A stretch of DNA of 64,000 bases from the NCBI RefSeq assembly GCF_001679785.1, contig NZ_CP016293.1, positions 186,001 through 250,000 on the forward strand, given 5' to 3'. This DNA comes from Rhizobium leguminosarum (lineage in GTDB: Bacteria > Pseudomonadota > Alphaproteobacteria > Rhizobiales > Rhizobiaceae). The position numbers and the translations under genes are program-made. This document shows, piece by piece, positions 36,007 through 45,170 of this stretch (position 1 is its first letter; every line of letters starts with the position of its first letter). The notes under the pieces are model-generated. The model was not told where the DNA came from, made no database searches, and was given only the letters and a program-made list of their open reading frames with translations.

Positions 36007-36585
36007 ATGAACCTTCCGCCTCTCGTTCAGTCCTTCGTTCTCCACTTCGGTGAAATGGGGTCCCGCTGGGGAATCAACCGCACGGTCGGCCAGATCTATG
36101 CCCTGCTCTTCGTCTCGCCCGCGCCGGTCTGCGCCGAGGAAATCGCCGAGTCGCTCGGCATCTCGCGCTCCAATGTGTCGATGAGCCTGCGCGAACTGCA
36201 GGCCTGGAACCTCGTCATCCTGAAACACAAGCCGGACGACCGCCGCGATTTCTTCACCACGCCTGATGATGTCTGGCACATATTGAGGACGCTTGCCGAG
36301 GAGCGAAAGAAGCGCGAAGTCGATCCGACGCTGTCGGTTCTGCGTGAGATCCTGATGCAGCGGCCGGCGAGCGATGCCGAGCGGCATGCGCAGCAACGGA
36401 TGAGCGAGATGCACACGCTGATCGAGCAGCTGACGCATTGGTATGAAGACGTAAAACAACTTGAAACAGAAAGACTCGCAACGCTACTCTCGCTGGGCGC
36501 GAAAGTGACCAAGCTTCTGGAGGCCAAGGACCGGGTCGTTTCGCTCGGCCGCAGCCGCCGGCCAAATCCAGCGAACAAGAGTTAG
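36007..36585 (+). CDS. GbsR/MarR family transcriptional regulator
   Basis: 192 aa from the ATG at 36007; the 32-codon upstream extension would run through the palindromic operator and is rejected. A winged helix (VCAEEIAESLGISRSNVSMS with wing KPDDRRDFFTT) begins near residue 36, followed by long C-terminal helices for dimerisation, the arrangement of GbsR-like MarR proteins. First gene of the operon with cydDCAB (four bases before cydD), so it probably tunes cytochrome bd expression in response to a ligand or redox signal. Confidence 0.83.
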   Translation: MNLPPLVQSFVLHFGEMGSRWGINRTVGQIYALLFVSPAPVCAEEIAESLGISRSNVSMSLRELQAWNLVILKHKPDDRRDFFTTPDDVWHILRTLAEERKKREVDPTLSVLREILMQRPASDAERHAQQRMSEMHTLIEQLTHWYEDVKQLETERLATLLSLGAKVTKLLEAKDRVVSLGRSRRPNPANKS

Positions 36586-36589
36586 CGCC

Positions 36590-38335
36590 ATGGGCACTGC
36601 ATTCTTCGACGCGAAGGACAGACGGGGCGCCGAGCCGGTGCCGGACGGCGATACAGTCTCGTCTGTCACCGGCCCCGATGATGCGAAAGGTGCGCTGCGC
36701 AGAGCGGCAATGCTGCAGGCGCTGGCTGCTGCCGTCTGGATCCCGCAGGCCGCATTGCTGGCCGTCTCGGTCGGCCGCATCGCCGATGGCGGCGGATTGC
36801 ATGACGTTCTCTGGCCCGCCCTCGGTATCCTCGCCCTCGGATTTGCAAGAAGCTGTGTCGATGCGGCTGGCGGCCGCCTGGCTTTTCAAGCCGCCCGCGC
36901 CGAACTCAGCCGCCTACGGCAGATCGCCGCCGCGGCACTTTCCATGTCGTCGCCGGTCGATCGCGGCCGGCCTGCCTCCGGCAAAGCCGCAAGTGTCATT
37001 GGCGAACAGGCCGAACTGATCGTGCCTTATCTCGCCCGTTTCCAGCCGGCACGGATGAAGGCGAGCCTCGTGCCGCTCATTATCCTTGCCTTCATCCTTC
37101 CGGTCTCCTGGATCGCTGCGCTGGTTCTGCTGTTCGCCGCGCCGCTGATCCCGATCTTCATGGCGTTGATCGGCTGGCGCGCCCAGGCGGCCAGCGAAAG
37201 ACAACTCGTGGCGACCGGTGGCCTCAACGGCTTCCTGCTCGATCGGCTGCGCGGACTGGCGACCATCCGTGCGCTCGACGCTGTCGATGCAACGGCACTC
37301 CGCCTGCGGTCGGAGGCGGAGTCTCTGCGTGCGCGCACCATGGCGGTGCTGAAGATAGCCTTCCTGTCCTCGGCGGTGCTCGAGCTTTTCGCCGCGCTCG
37401 GCGTGGCGATGATTGCCGTCTATGTCGGCTTCAGCCTGCTCGGCGAGATCCGCTTCGGCACCTGGGTAGGCCGGCTCGACCTGACGGAGGGACTGTTCAT
37501 CCTGCTGCTCGCACCGGCCTTCTTCGAGCCTCTGCGCGAGCTCTCGGCTGTCTGGCACGATCGGGCGGCCGGCGAAGCGGCGCTGAAGGCGCTGGGCACC
37601 CTCGCTGCCGGCGGCCTGTCCATCCGAGGAACAGCCGCGGTCGCGCCAGCGGCATCTGCCGTCGCCGAAACGCCGGCCCTCCGTCTTGAGAATGTCGATT
37701 TCCGCTACAACGCCGCCGAGCCGTTGATCCTTGACGGTTTCAACCTCGATATCGCGGCCGGCGAACATCTGGCGCTTCTTGGCGCCAGCGGTTCCGGCAA
37801 GTCGACGCTTCTTTCGCTGATTTCAGGACTGGCGCCCTGCACCGGCGGACGCGTCGTCATCAGCGGCATCGAACTCGCGGATGACAGCGCCCATGCCTTG
37901 CGCGCCAGCATGGCATGGATCGGCCAGAGACCGCATATTTTTGCGGGGACCATCGCCGGCAATATCGCGCTCGGCAGGCCCGGTATCCTGCGCGGCGACG
38001 TGGCGGATGCGCTCGACGCCGCCAGGCTCGGAAAAGTCGCCGCCGCCTATGGCAACCGGCCGCTCGGCGAAGGCGGGATCGGGCTTTCCGGCGGCGAGGC
38101 GCTGCGGCTGGCGATCGCGCGGGCGGCCTGCAATCCGCATCTCCGGATCATCCTGGCCGACGAGCCGACCGCACATCTCGACGCCGCCACCGCCGCCGAG
38201 GTGACCGAGAGCCTGCTTTCGCTCGCCAGGGGCCGCACTTTGATCGTTGCGACCCACGATCCGCTGCTTGCCGCCCGCATGCATCGCACCATGCGCGTCG
38301 ATGCCGACATCGTTATGAGGGAGGCCGCCGAATGA
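36590..38335 (+). CDS. cydD: Heterodimeric ABC exporter CydDC, subunit CydD
   Basis: 581 aa, the usual CydD size. Six membrane helices occupy about residues 40-320, followed by an ATPase domain with Walker A GASGSGKST near residue 400, signature LSGGEALRLAIARAA and Walker B IILADEPTAHLD. CydDC moves haem or low-molecular-weight thiols (cysteine, glutathione) across the cytoplasmic membrane and is required for assembly of cytochrome bd. The stop overlaps the cydC start by four bases. Confidence 0.9.
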   Translation: MGTAFFDAKDRRGAEPVPDGDTVSSVTGPDDAKGALRRAAMLQALAAAVWIPQAALLAVSVGRIADGGGLHDVLWPALGILALGFARSCVDAAGGRLAFQAARAELSRLRQIAAAALSMSSPVDRGRPASGKAASVIGEQAELIVPYLARFQPARMKASLVPLIILAFILPVSWIAALVLLFAAPLIPIFMALIGWRAQAASERQLVATGGLNGFLLDRLRGLATIRALDAVDATALRLRSEAESLRARTMAVLKIAFLSSAVLELFAALGVAMIAVYVGFSLLGEIRFGTWVGRLDLTEGLFILLLAPAFFEPLRELSAVWHDRAAGEAALKALGTLAAGGLSIRGTAAVAPAASAVAETPALRLENVDFRYNAAEPLILDGFNLDIAAGEHLALLGASGSGKSTLLSLISGLAPCTGGRVVISGIELADDSAHALRASMAWIGQRPHIFAGTIAGNIALGRPGILRGDVADALDAARLGKVAAAYGNRPLGEGGIGLSGGEALRLAIARAACNPHLRIILADEPTAHLDAATAAEVTESLLSLARGRTLIVATHDPLLAARMHRTMRVDADIVMREAAE

Positions 38336-40023
38336 GCGGATTTGCTGCGGACCTCAAGCCTATCCTGCGCCTGTTCGTTGCCGAGCGCCGGCGTGCGCTG
38401 CTGCTTGGCGCAGCACTTTCGGCGGCGACGGTGACCGCCGGCATCGCCCTGCTCGGCCTGTCCGGCTGGTTCATCACCGCCACCTCGCTCGCCGGCCTTT
38501 CGGCTGCTGCCGCCATAACCTTCGACGTCTTTGCGCCGTCAGCCGGCATCCGCCTGCTCGCCATCGTCCGTACGGCCGCGCGCTACGGCGAAAGGCTTGC
38601 GACCCATGACGCAACGCTCGACGTGCTCGCCGCCCTGCGCGAAAAGCTGTTTCGCGGCTTTGCCGAACCGGGTGCTGCCCTCGCCCTGCTCCATCGTCCC
38701 GCACGGCTGCTCTTCCGACTGACGGCCGATATCGATGCGCTCGATTCCCTCTACCTGCGCATCCTCGTGCCGGCCGCGGTGGCGATCGGTGCAGCACTGG
38801 CGGCAAGCCTCGTGCTGGGGCTGATGCATCCCCTGTTCGGCCTGTGTTTCGGCCTTTTTCTCGCCGGTGCCGGCCTCGGCCTGCCTGTCATCGCCGGGCG
38901 GGCGGCGCGCAAACATGCCCGCAGACGCGCCCATGGCATCGAGGCGCTACGGTCGCGGACGATCGATCTCGTCGCCGGCCAGACCGATCTGCTGATGGCC
39001 GGCCGGCTTGCCGCGCAGAGGGAGACGATTGCCGCGGCAGACCATTACTCCGCCCGGGCCGACGATCGGCTGAACCGCGTCGAAACCGCCCTGACATTCG
39101 GCTTCGGCCTCGTCTCGACCTTGCTGCTGACGGCTTCGCTGCTCGCCGTCGCAGCACTTGCGGAAACGAAGGCGATCACCGCCCCTGTCGCCGCACTCGG
39201 CCTGCTCGTCGCTTTTGCAGCAGTCGAACCCTTCGCAGCGCTGCGCCGCGGTGCCCTGGAACTTGGGCGGACGCTGCTCGCCGCAAGGCGCATCGCGCCG
39301 CGGCTTGCCGTCGCGGCGGCACCCGAACCATTGGCGGTGCCGTTGCCGGGACGCGCTTTTTCGCTGGCGAAGGTGTCAGCCTTCCATGAAAACTCCGCCG
39401 TGCCGGCGCTCGAGGATATCGACCTTGCACTTCAACAGGGCGAACGCCTCGCCGTCATCGGCGGCAGCGGCGCCGGCAAGTCGAGCCTGCTTGCTCTCCT
39501 TTCCGGCGAATTGCCGGCAATGACGGGAAATGTCGCCGCGATGACAGCGACGCTGCTGACGCAACGGACAGAACTTTTCGAGGACAGCCTGCGCGGCAAC
39601 CTGCTCCTTGCAAACCCGGATGCGAACGAGGCCCGTCTTCTCGAAGCGCTCGCCGCCGCCGGCCTGCTTGCCGATATCGAGGCCATGCCGGGTGGGATCG
39701 ATACCCGCCTCGGCGAAGGCGGGCTCGGTCTTTCCGGTGGCCAGTCGCGCCGGCTGGCGCTTGCCCGGCTCTTCCTGCGCGACACGCCGCTCTGGCTGCT
39801 CGATGAGCCGACCGAAGGCCTTGACGGCGCCACCGCCCGAGACGTGCTCAGCCGTCTGTCGGCCATGGCGGCGGGCCGCTCGCTGGTGATCGCCACGCAT
39901 ATCCGCCGGGAGGCTGCGATCGCAGACCGCATCGCCGTCATCGATGGCGGTCGCATCACAGAAATTTGGCGCCGCGGAGAGGCGGCGTTCGAAAAGGCGC
40001 TCGACCGGCTTCGGCCGGACTGA
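38332..40023 (+). CDS. cydC: Heterodimeric ABC exporter CydDC, subunit CydC
   Basis: 563 aa from the ATG at 38332 (MSGFAADLKPILRLF); the longer in-frame reading upstream is the shadow of cydD. Membrane domain to about residue 310 including the conserved GLSGWFITATSLAG and PSAGIRLLAIVRTAARYGERL segments. ATPase domain with Walker A GGSGAGKSS, signature LSGGQSRRLALARL and Walker B LWLLDEPTEGLD. Partner of CydD. Followed after 76 bases by cydA. Confidence 0.9.
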   Translation: MSGFAADLKPILRLFVAERRRALLLGAALSAATVTAGIALLGLSGWFITATSLAGLSAAAAITFDVFAPSAGIRLLAIVRTAARYGERLATHDATLDVLAALREKLFRGFAEPGAALALLHRPARLLFRLTADIDALDSLYLRILVPAAVAIGAALAASLVLGLMHPLFGLCFGLFLAGAGLGLPVIAGRAARKHARRRAHGIEALRSRTIDLVAGQTDLLMAGRLAAQRETIAAADHYSARADDRLNRVETALTFGFGLVSTLLLTASLLAVAALAETKAITAPVAALGLLVAFAAVEPFAALRRGALELGRTLLAARRIAPRLAVAAAPEPLAVPLPGRAFSLAKVSAFHENSAVPALEDIDLALQQGERLAVIGGSGAGKSSLLALLSGELPAMTGNVAAMTATLLTQRTELFEDSLRGNLLLANPDANEARLLEALAAAGLLADIEAMPGGIDTRLGEGGLGLSGGQSRRLALARLFLRDTPLWLLDEPTEGLDGATARDVLSRLSAMAAGRSLVIATHIRREAAIADRIAVIDGGRITEIWRRGEAAFEKALDRLRPD

Positions 40024-40099
40024 GCGAGACCGCATGCCCTCACGCGCCGGCCGGCGCTGAGGAACGCCCTGTACCCCGTGGGACCGTGGGAGAAAGACA

Positions 40100-41680
40100 A
40101 TGGAACTAGATATCGTCGCGTTATCGCGCTTCCAATTCGCGCTGACGGCGCTTTACCACTTCCTGTTCGTGCCTCTGACGCTCGGCTTGTCCGTGGTGCT
40201 GGCGATCATGGAAACTGTCTATGTCATGACCGGCCGCCAGATCTGGCGGCAGATGACAAAATTCTGGGGCGGGCTGTTCGGCATCAATTTCGTGCTCGGC
40301 GTCGCCACCGGCATCGTCATGGAATTCCAGTTCGGCATGAACTGGAGCTATTACAGCTATTATGTCGGCGACATCTTCGGCGCGCCGCTGGCGATCGAAG
40401 GCCTGATGGCCTTCTTCCTCGAGGCGACCTTCGTCGGCCTGTTCTTCTTCGGCTGGGACAAGCTGTCGAAGGTCGGTCATCTGGTCGCCACCTGGGCGGT
40501 GGCGCTGGGGTCGAACTTTTCCGCACTCTGGATCCTGATCGCCAATGGCTGGATGCAGAATCCCGTGGGATCGGCGCTCAATCCGCAGACGATGCGCATG
40601 GAGATCACAAGCTTCTTCGACGTGGTCTTCAATCCTGTGGCCCAGGCGAAATTCGTCCATACGGTATCAGCAGGTTATGTCTGCGCCTCGATCTTCGTGC
40701 TCGGCGTCTCGGCTTGGTATATCCTCAAGGGCCGGCATATCGAGCTTGCCAAGCGCTCGATGACGGTCGCCGCCTCCTTCGGCCTTGCTTCGGCGCTTTC
40801 GGTCGTCGTGCTTGGCGATGAGAGTGGTTATCTCGCCACCGAAAACCAGAAGATGAAGCTCGCCGCCATCGAGGGCATGTGGAAGACCGAACCGGCCCCG
40901 GCCGCTTTCACCGCCTTTGGCTTCCCCGACCAGGAGGCGCGCGAGACGCATTTTGCCGTGCACATTCCCTGGGTCATGGGCCTGATCGGAACGCGGTCGC
41001 TGACCACAGAAATCCCCGGTATCGACAAGCTCGAACAACAGGCCGAAACCCGGATCCGCGACGGCATCAAGGCTTACGACGCGCTGATGCAGATCCGTGC
41101 AGTACCGGCACAGGACCAGGTTGCGCAGGAAGTGCGCACTTCCTTCGAGGATCTCGGCCATGATCTGGGCTACGCTCTTCTTCTGAAGCGCTACGTCGAC
41201 GATCCGCGCCAGGCGACCGAGGAGCAGATCATTCAGGCTGCGCGTGATACGATCCCGCACGTGCCGACGCTCTTCTGGTCCTTCCGCATCATGGTTGGTC
41301 TCGGCATCTTCTTCATCCTGCTGACCGCCACCTTTTTCTGGCTGTCGGCGCGCCGCCATCTCGATAAGTATCCACTGCTTCTCAGAATTGCCGTGCTGGC
41401 GATCCCCCTGCCCTGGGTCGCCATCGAGCTCGGCTGGGTCGTCGCCGAGTTCGGCCGCCAGCCCTGGGTGATCGAAGGCGTGCTGCCGACGGCCGCCGCC
41501 GTCTCCAGCCTCGGCGCCGGCACCGTGCTTCTGACGATCATCGGTTTTGCGGCGCTCTACACGACGCTGATCGTCATCGAGATGGGCCTGATGATCAAGG
41601 CGATCAAGCAAGGACCGGAGCCGGACGACGAGCCGGAAGCGATTCTGATTTCCGAAACCCTCGTCCCGGCCGCGGAGTGA
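40100..41680 (+). CDS. cydA: Cytochrome bd ubiquinol oxidase subunit I
   Basis: 526 aa, like E. coli CydA (522 aa). The haem ligands are found at the expected places: H20 (ALYHFLFVPLTLG), H187 (KFVHTVSAGYV) and M398 (SFRIMVGLG). The quinol-binding Q loop between about residues 250 and 385 is of the long (L) type, and GWVVAEFGRQPW is intact. The enzyme oxidises quinol and reduces oxygen to water with very high affinity in the cytoplasmic membrane, suited to microaerobic growth. A GGGAGAAA ribosome site precedes the start. Confidence 0.93.
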   Translation: MELDIVALSRFQFALTALYHFLFVPLTLGLSVVLAIMETVYVMTGRQIWRQMTKFWGGLFGINFVLGVATGIVMEFQFGMNWSYYSYYVGDIFGAPLAIEGLMAFFLEATFVGLFFFGWDKLSKVGHLVATWAVALGSNFSALWILIANGWMQNPVGSALNPQTMRMEITSFFDVVFNPVAQAKFVHTVSAGYVCASIFVLGVSAWYILKGRHIELAKRSMTVAASFGLASALSVVVLGDESGYLATENQKMKLAAIEGMWKTEPAPAAFTAFGFPDQEARETHFAVHIPWVMGLIGTRSLTTEIPGIDKLEQQAETRIRDGIKAYDALMQIRAVPAQDQVAQEVRTSFEDLGHDLGYALLLKRYVDDPRQATEEQIIQAARDTIPHVPTLFWSFRIMVGLGIFFILLTATFFWLSARRHLDKYPLLLRIAVLAIPLPWVAIELGWVVAEFGRQPWVIEGVLPTAAAVSSLGAGTVLLTIIGFAALYTTLIVIEMGLMIKAIKQGPEPDDEPEAILISETLVPAAE

Positions 41681-41686
41681 CCTGCC

Positions 41687-42841
41687 ATGATCCTTCACGA
41701 ACTCTTCGACTATGAAACCCTGCGTCTCATCTGGTGGCTGCTGCTCGGCGTCCTGCTGATCGCTTTTGCGACGACCGGCGGCTTCGATCTCGGCGTCGGC
41801 ACGCTTCTGCCTTTCGTTGCCCGGACCGATACGGAACGGCGCGTGGCGATCAACACCATCGGCGCCACCTGGGAGGGCAACCAAGTCTGGCTGATCCTCG
41901 GCGGCGGCGCTATCTTCGCCGCCTGGCCGCCGCTTTATGCGGTGTCCTTCTCCGGCTTCTATCTGGCGATGTTCGCGATCCTCTTCGCGCTCATCCTACG
42001 ACCGGTCGGTTTCAAATACCGGTCGAAGCGGGAAAGCGCCAATTGGCGGAGCGGCTGGGATTGGGCTCTCTTTGTCGGCGGCTTCGTGCCGTCGCTGATC
42101 TTCGGCGTTGCCGTCGGCAATGTGCTGCAGGGCGTTCCCTTCCGCTTTGCCGACGATATGCGGATCTTCTACGAAGGCTCGTTCTTCGCCCTGCTCAACC
42201 CCTATGCGCTGCTCTGCGGCCTGCTTTCCCTAGCCATGCTGACGATGCATGGTGCGGCCTGGCTGGTGTTGAAGTCGAGTGGCCCGGTCGCCGAGCGCGC
42301 CAGAAGCTATGGCAGCATCGCTGCCCTTGCCGTCATCGTGCTTTTCGCACTCGGCGGTCTCTTCCTGTGGATCGGCGTCGGTGGCTATCGCATCACCAGC
42401 GATATCAGCCCGATCGGCCCCTCCAATCCGCTGCTGAAGACCGTGGCGCTGGAGAAAGGCGCGTGGCTTACCAATTACGCCGCCCATCCGTGGATGATCA
42501 TCGCACCGGTCCTCGGCTTCGTCGGCGCGGCACTGGCCTTCATTGCCATGCGGGCCAGGCGCGAGGTCATGACGCTGCTCTTCAGCAAGGTGGCGATCTT
42601 TGGCATCATCTCGACGGTCGGCCTCTCGATGTTTCCGTTCATCCTGCCCTCCTCGCTCGATCCGCGATCGAGCCTGACGGTCTGGGATGCGTCCTCCAGC
42701 CACATGACGCTGTTCATCATGCTTGTGGTGACGGTGATCTTCCTGCCGATCATCTTCGCCTACACGGCCTGGGTCTACAAGGTTCTATGGGGCAAGGTCG
42801 ATGAGAAGTCCATCGCCGATAAAAATAGCCACGCCTACTAG
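41687..42841 (+). CDS. cydB: Cytochrome bd ubiquinol oxidase subunit II
   Basis: 384 aa with about nine hydrophobic helices. The family signature ATTGGFDLGVGTLLPFV near residue 25 and RRVAINTIGATWEGNQVWLI near residue 50 are present. It stabilises the haem-bearing subunit I. It starts six bases after cydA. The stop codon lies in a hairpin that begins a dispersed repeat, which separates it from cydX. Confidence 0.93.
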   Translation: MILHELFDYETLRLIWWLLLGVLLIAFATTGGFDLGVGTLLPFVARTDTERRVAINTIGATWEGNQVWLILGGGAIFAAWPPLYAVSFSGFYLAMFAILFALILRPVGFKYRSKRESANWRSGWDWALFVGGFVPSLIFGVAVGNVLQGVPFRFADDMRIFYEGSFFALLNPYALLCGLLSLAMLTMHGAAWLVLKSSGPVAERARSYGSIAALAVIVLFALGGLFLWIGVGGYRITSDISPIGPSNPLLKTVALEKGAWLTNYAAHPWMIIAPVLGFVGAALAFIAMRARREVMTLLFSKVAIFGIISTVGLSMFPFILPSSLDPRSSLTVWDASSSHMTLFIMLVVTVIFLPIIFAYTAWVYKVLWGKVDEKSIADKNSHAY

Positions 42842-42920
42842 AGCGATTCAGTAGAACCGCTCTAACCTTTTGTTTTTGCGCAATTCCCGGCAAAAGCGTT
42901 TCGCGCTTTGCCTGGGAAAA
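42839..42920. repeat. Dispersed rhizobial palindromic element between cydB and cydX
   Basis: TAGAGCG (42839-42845) pairs with CGCTCTA (42858-42864); a second stem TCCCGGCAAA...TTTGCCTGGGA spans about 42885-42917. The AATTCCCGG...AAAACCGCTTTGCAC composition is one I recognise from many rhizobial intergenic regions. It lengthens the normally short cydB-cydX gap to 120 bases. Confidence 0.6.
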
Positions 42921-42961
42921 CCGCTTTGCACTTTTCTTGGTGCTCTCAGGGAGACGAAACA

Positions 42962-43084
42962 ATGTGGTATTTTGCATGGATCCTCGGCCTGCCGCTGGCC
43001 GCCGCCTTCGCCGTCCTCAACGCCATGTGGTATGAGCTGATGGACGACGCGGCCAGGAAGAAAGCTTCCGAGCCGCGCAAGTAG
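42962..43084 (+). CDS. cydX: Cytochrome bd oxidase small subunit CydX (CydX/CbdX family)
   Basis: 40 aa, MWYFAWILGLPLAAAFAVLN followed by AMWYELMDDAARKKASEPRK. The first half forms one membrane helix and contains the WYFAWILG motif of CydX, which binds beside CydA and is needed for stable, active oxidase. The start follows GGGAGACGAAACA. It lies 120 bases after cydB and directly before a terminator, ending the operon. Confidence 0.9.
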   Translation: MWYFAWILGLPLAAAFAVLNAMWYELMDDAARKKASEPRK

Positions 43085-43090
43085 AAAAAG

Positions 43091-43120
43091 CAAAGGGCGC
43101 GGTTCAAACCGCGCCCTTTG
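43091..43120. terminator. Bidirectional terminator at the end of the cyd operon
   Basis: A perfect 14-bp stem CAAAGGGCGCGGTT / AACCGCGCCCTTTG with a two-base loop and flanking A-rich and T-rich runs. It lies between cydX and the convergent oxidoreductase gene, so it serves both strands. Confidence 0.9.
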
Positions 43121-43128
43121 TTGTTACT

Positions 43129-45132
43129 TCAGCCTTCCAGCCACTTCACCTGATCGGGTGTCAGCTTGATGTCGAGCGCCGAGAGGCTGTCTTCCAGCTC
43201 GGCGACGGTGCGCGGCCCGATCAGCGGAATGACCGGGAAAGGCTGGGCAATCACATAGGCGAGCGCGATGTGGATTGGATGGCGGCCGAGCTTATTGGCA
43301 AGGTCGATAGCGCGGTCGCGGCGTCCGAAGTTGCGCTCGGAATACCAGACCCGGACGATCTCCTCATCGTCTCGCTTGTCGCGGCCGGCGCGGTCGGTAA
43401 AGAAGCCGCGGCCCTGGCTCGACCAGGCAAAGTTCGGGATCTGCTTCTCGTTCAGCCATTTCTTCCAGTCGTCATCGGAAGCGGCAACGCAGCCGGCCCA
43501 GATCGGGTCGAGCATCTCGGCGAGCGAGAAGTTGTTGGAAAGTGCTGCCGGCGCCGTCTTGCCGGTCTTTTTGGCATAGGCGATCGCCTCGTCGAAGCGC
43601 GCCCGCGTCCAGTTCGAGCCACCGAATATGCCGCGGATGCGTCCGCGCTTGACCTCGGCATCCATGGCATCGACGAACTCGCCGACGGGCACGTCGGTAT
43701 TGTCGCGATGCATGAAATAGATGTCGACATAGTCGGTCTTCAGCCGGGAAAGCGACTGGTCGAGCTGCTTTGCGATCATATCGGGATAGCAAAGCGGCGA
43801 ATGGGCGCCCTTGCCGATCAGCACGATCTCTTCGCGCGGCACCTTGCGGCTCGTGTGCCAGTCGCCGAAGATCGCCTCCGTCTTGCCGCCGCCATAGACA
43901 TAGGCCGTGTCGAAGGCATTGCCCCCAGCCTCGTAAAAGGCGTCGAGCGTCAGCGAGGCGGCGGCGAAGTTCGGGAAGAACTCGAAGCCGAGTGTCACGA
44001 CCGAGGCCGGCTTGGAAATGCCGGGAATTTGACGCTGCGGAACGCTGTTGCCGCGCGTGATCGCGCCGCCGGCAATGTTTGTCGTGCGTTTGCTGGCTTT
44101 TTCCACGCCGTATTCGAGGCCGACCGAGGCACGCCACTGGTCGAGCACACGCAGGTTTCCGATCGAATCTGCCCAGCTCATGCCAGGAGAGCTAAATTCG
44201 GTCTTGCCGGCGCGGATGGCATCGCCCGCCGCATCCGCTTCGAAGGAATAGAGCCAGCGATCCTCCCTGAGTTCGACGGTCTCCTGCTTGCCGCCCTTGA
44301 AGATCTCGATCTTGCCGACGCCGCCCTTGTGACCGGAGGCGAACCAGAAGTCCTGGACCTCGATCCGGCCCTCGGAGCCGATGATGCGCAGCACATTGTC
44401 CTGCTGCGCCATGATCGAGCAGGAGACTTCGGCGATGATCTCGTTCGGGAATTTGAGCACGGCAGATGCCCATTCATCGACGCCGCTCTCTCCGAGATGG
44501 GCGACGCCCGAGACCTTTTCCGGTTCGAGAAAGGCCTTCCCCTCCGCGGCGCCTGATATCAGCCTGGCCATTGAGACCGGATAACCGCCGACATCGAGAA
44601 TGCCGCCGCCGGCGGTATCGTTGGCGAAAAGCCGGTGTTCCGGCTTATAGCTGCCCATGTTGAAGCCGAAGCTCGAGCGGATGATCCGAACGGTGCCGAT
44701 GACGCCGCTTTTGACCAGCTCGACCAGCTTCTCCGTCTGCGGATGCACGCGGTACATGAAGGCCTCGCCGGCAAAAACGCCGGCTTTTTTCGCTTCGTAG
44801 TAAACCGCTTCGGCATCATAGGCCGAGAGCGCGATCGGCTTTTCCACCAGGACGTGCTTGCCGGCGCGTGCCGCCTTGATCGCCCATTCCGCGTGGCCGG
44901 TGTGCGGGACGGCGATATAGATCGCATCGATGTCCTTATCGGAGAGCAGCGCCTCGTAACCATCGACGATGCGGGCGCCGGGGAAATTCTCGGCAAGGCC
45001 CGGCTTTGCCGGATTGCGGGTGGCGATCGCCACCAGTCTTCCGGTGCGCGAATGGGCGACGCCGTCTGCAAAAGTGCGGGCGATGGTGCCGGGGCCGATG
45101 ATGCCCCAGCGGATCGGTTGATCTGAAGTCAT
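43129..45132 (-). CDS. Fused Gfo/Idh/MocA oxidoreductase - aldo/keto reductase
   Basis: 667 aa, about twice either family alone. Residues 1 to about 340 form a Gfo/Idh/MocA dehydrogenase with the NAD(P) motif GIIGPGTIARTF near residue 10, EKPIAL (K98) and a GGGILDVGGYP segment giving D180 and Y184 as likely catalytic residues. After a linker of about 30 residues (350-375), residues 378-667 form an aldo/keto reductase with the full tetrad D408, Y413, K441, H475. The reading frame is continuous with no sign of frameshift. Both domains look active, so it may perform two successive redox steps on an imported sugar. Last gene of the ABC operon at 45171-49333. Confidence 0.85.
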   Translation of the reverse strand: MTSDQPIRWGIIGPGTIARTFADGVAHSRTGRLVAIATRNPAKPGLAENFPGARIVDGYEALLSDKDIDAIYIAVPHTGHAEWAIKAARAGKHVLVEKPIALSAYDAEAVYYEAKKAGVFAGEAFMYRVHPQTEKLVELVKSGVIGTVRIIRSSFGFNMGSYKPEHRLFANDTAGGGILDVGGYPVSMARLISGAAEGKAFLEPEKVSGVAHLGESGVDEWASAVLKFPNEIIAEVSCSIMAQQDNVLRIIGSEGRIEVQDFWFASGHKGGVGKIEIFKGGKQETVELREDRWLYSFEADAAGDAIRAGKTEFSSPGMSWADSIGNLRVLDQWRASVGLEYGVEKASKRTTNIAGGAITRGNSVPQRQIPGISKPASVVTLGFEFFPNFAAASLTLDAFYEAGGNAFDTAYVYGGGKTEAIFGDWHTSRKVPREEIVLIGKGAHSPLCYPDMIAKQLDQSLSRLKTDYVDIYFMHRDNTDVPVGEFVDAMDAEVKRGRIRGIFGGSNWTRARFDEAIAYAKKTGKTAPAALSNNFSLAEMLDPIWAGCVAASDDDWKKWLNEKQIPNFAWSSQGRGFFTDRAGRDKRDDEEIVRVWYSERNFGRRDRAIDLANKLGRHPIHIALAYVIAQPFPVIPLIGPRTVAELEDSLSALDIKLTPDQVKWLEG

Positions 45133-45170
45133 GGAAAATCCTCTTTCGTCTTTCTGTCCTGGGATTTGGT

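Noticed and set aside
37915..38331. 139-codon N-terminal extension of CydC
   Set aside because: It overlaps the ATPase domain of cydD in another frame; CydC starts at 38332.
42845..42920. Attachment site or insertion-sequence end between cydB and cydX
   Set aside because: Only short palindromes of a common dispersed repeat are seen, with no transposase and no target duplication.
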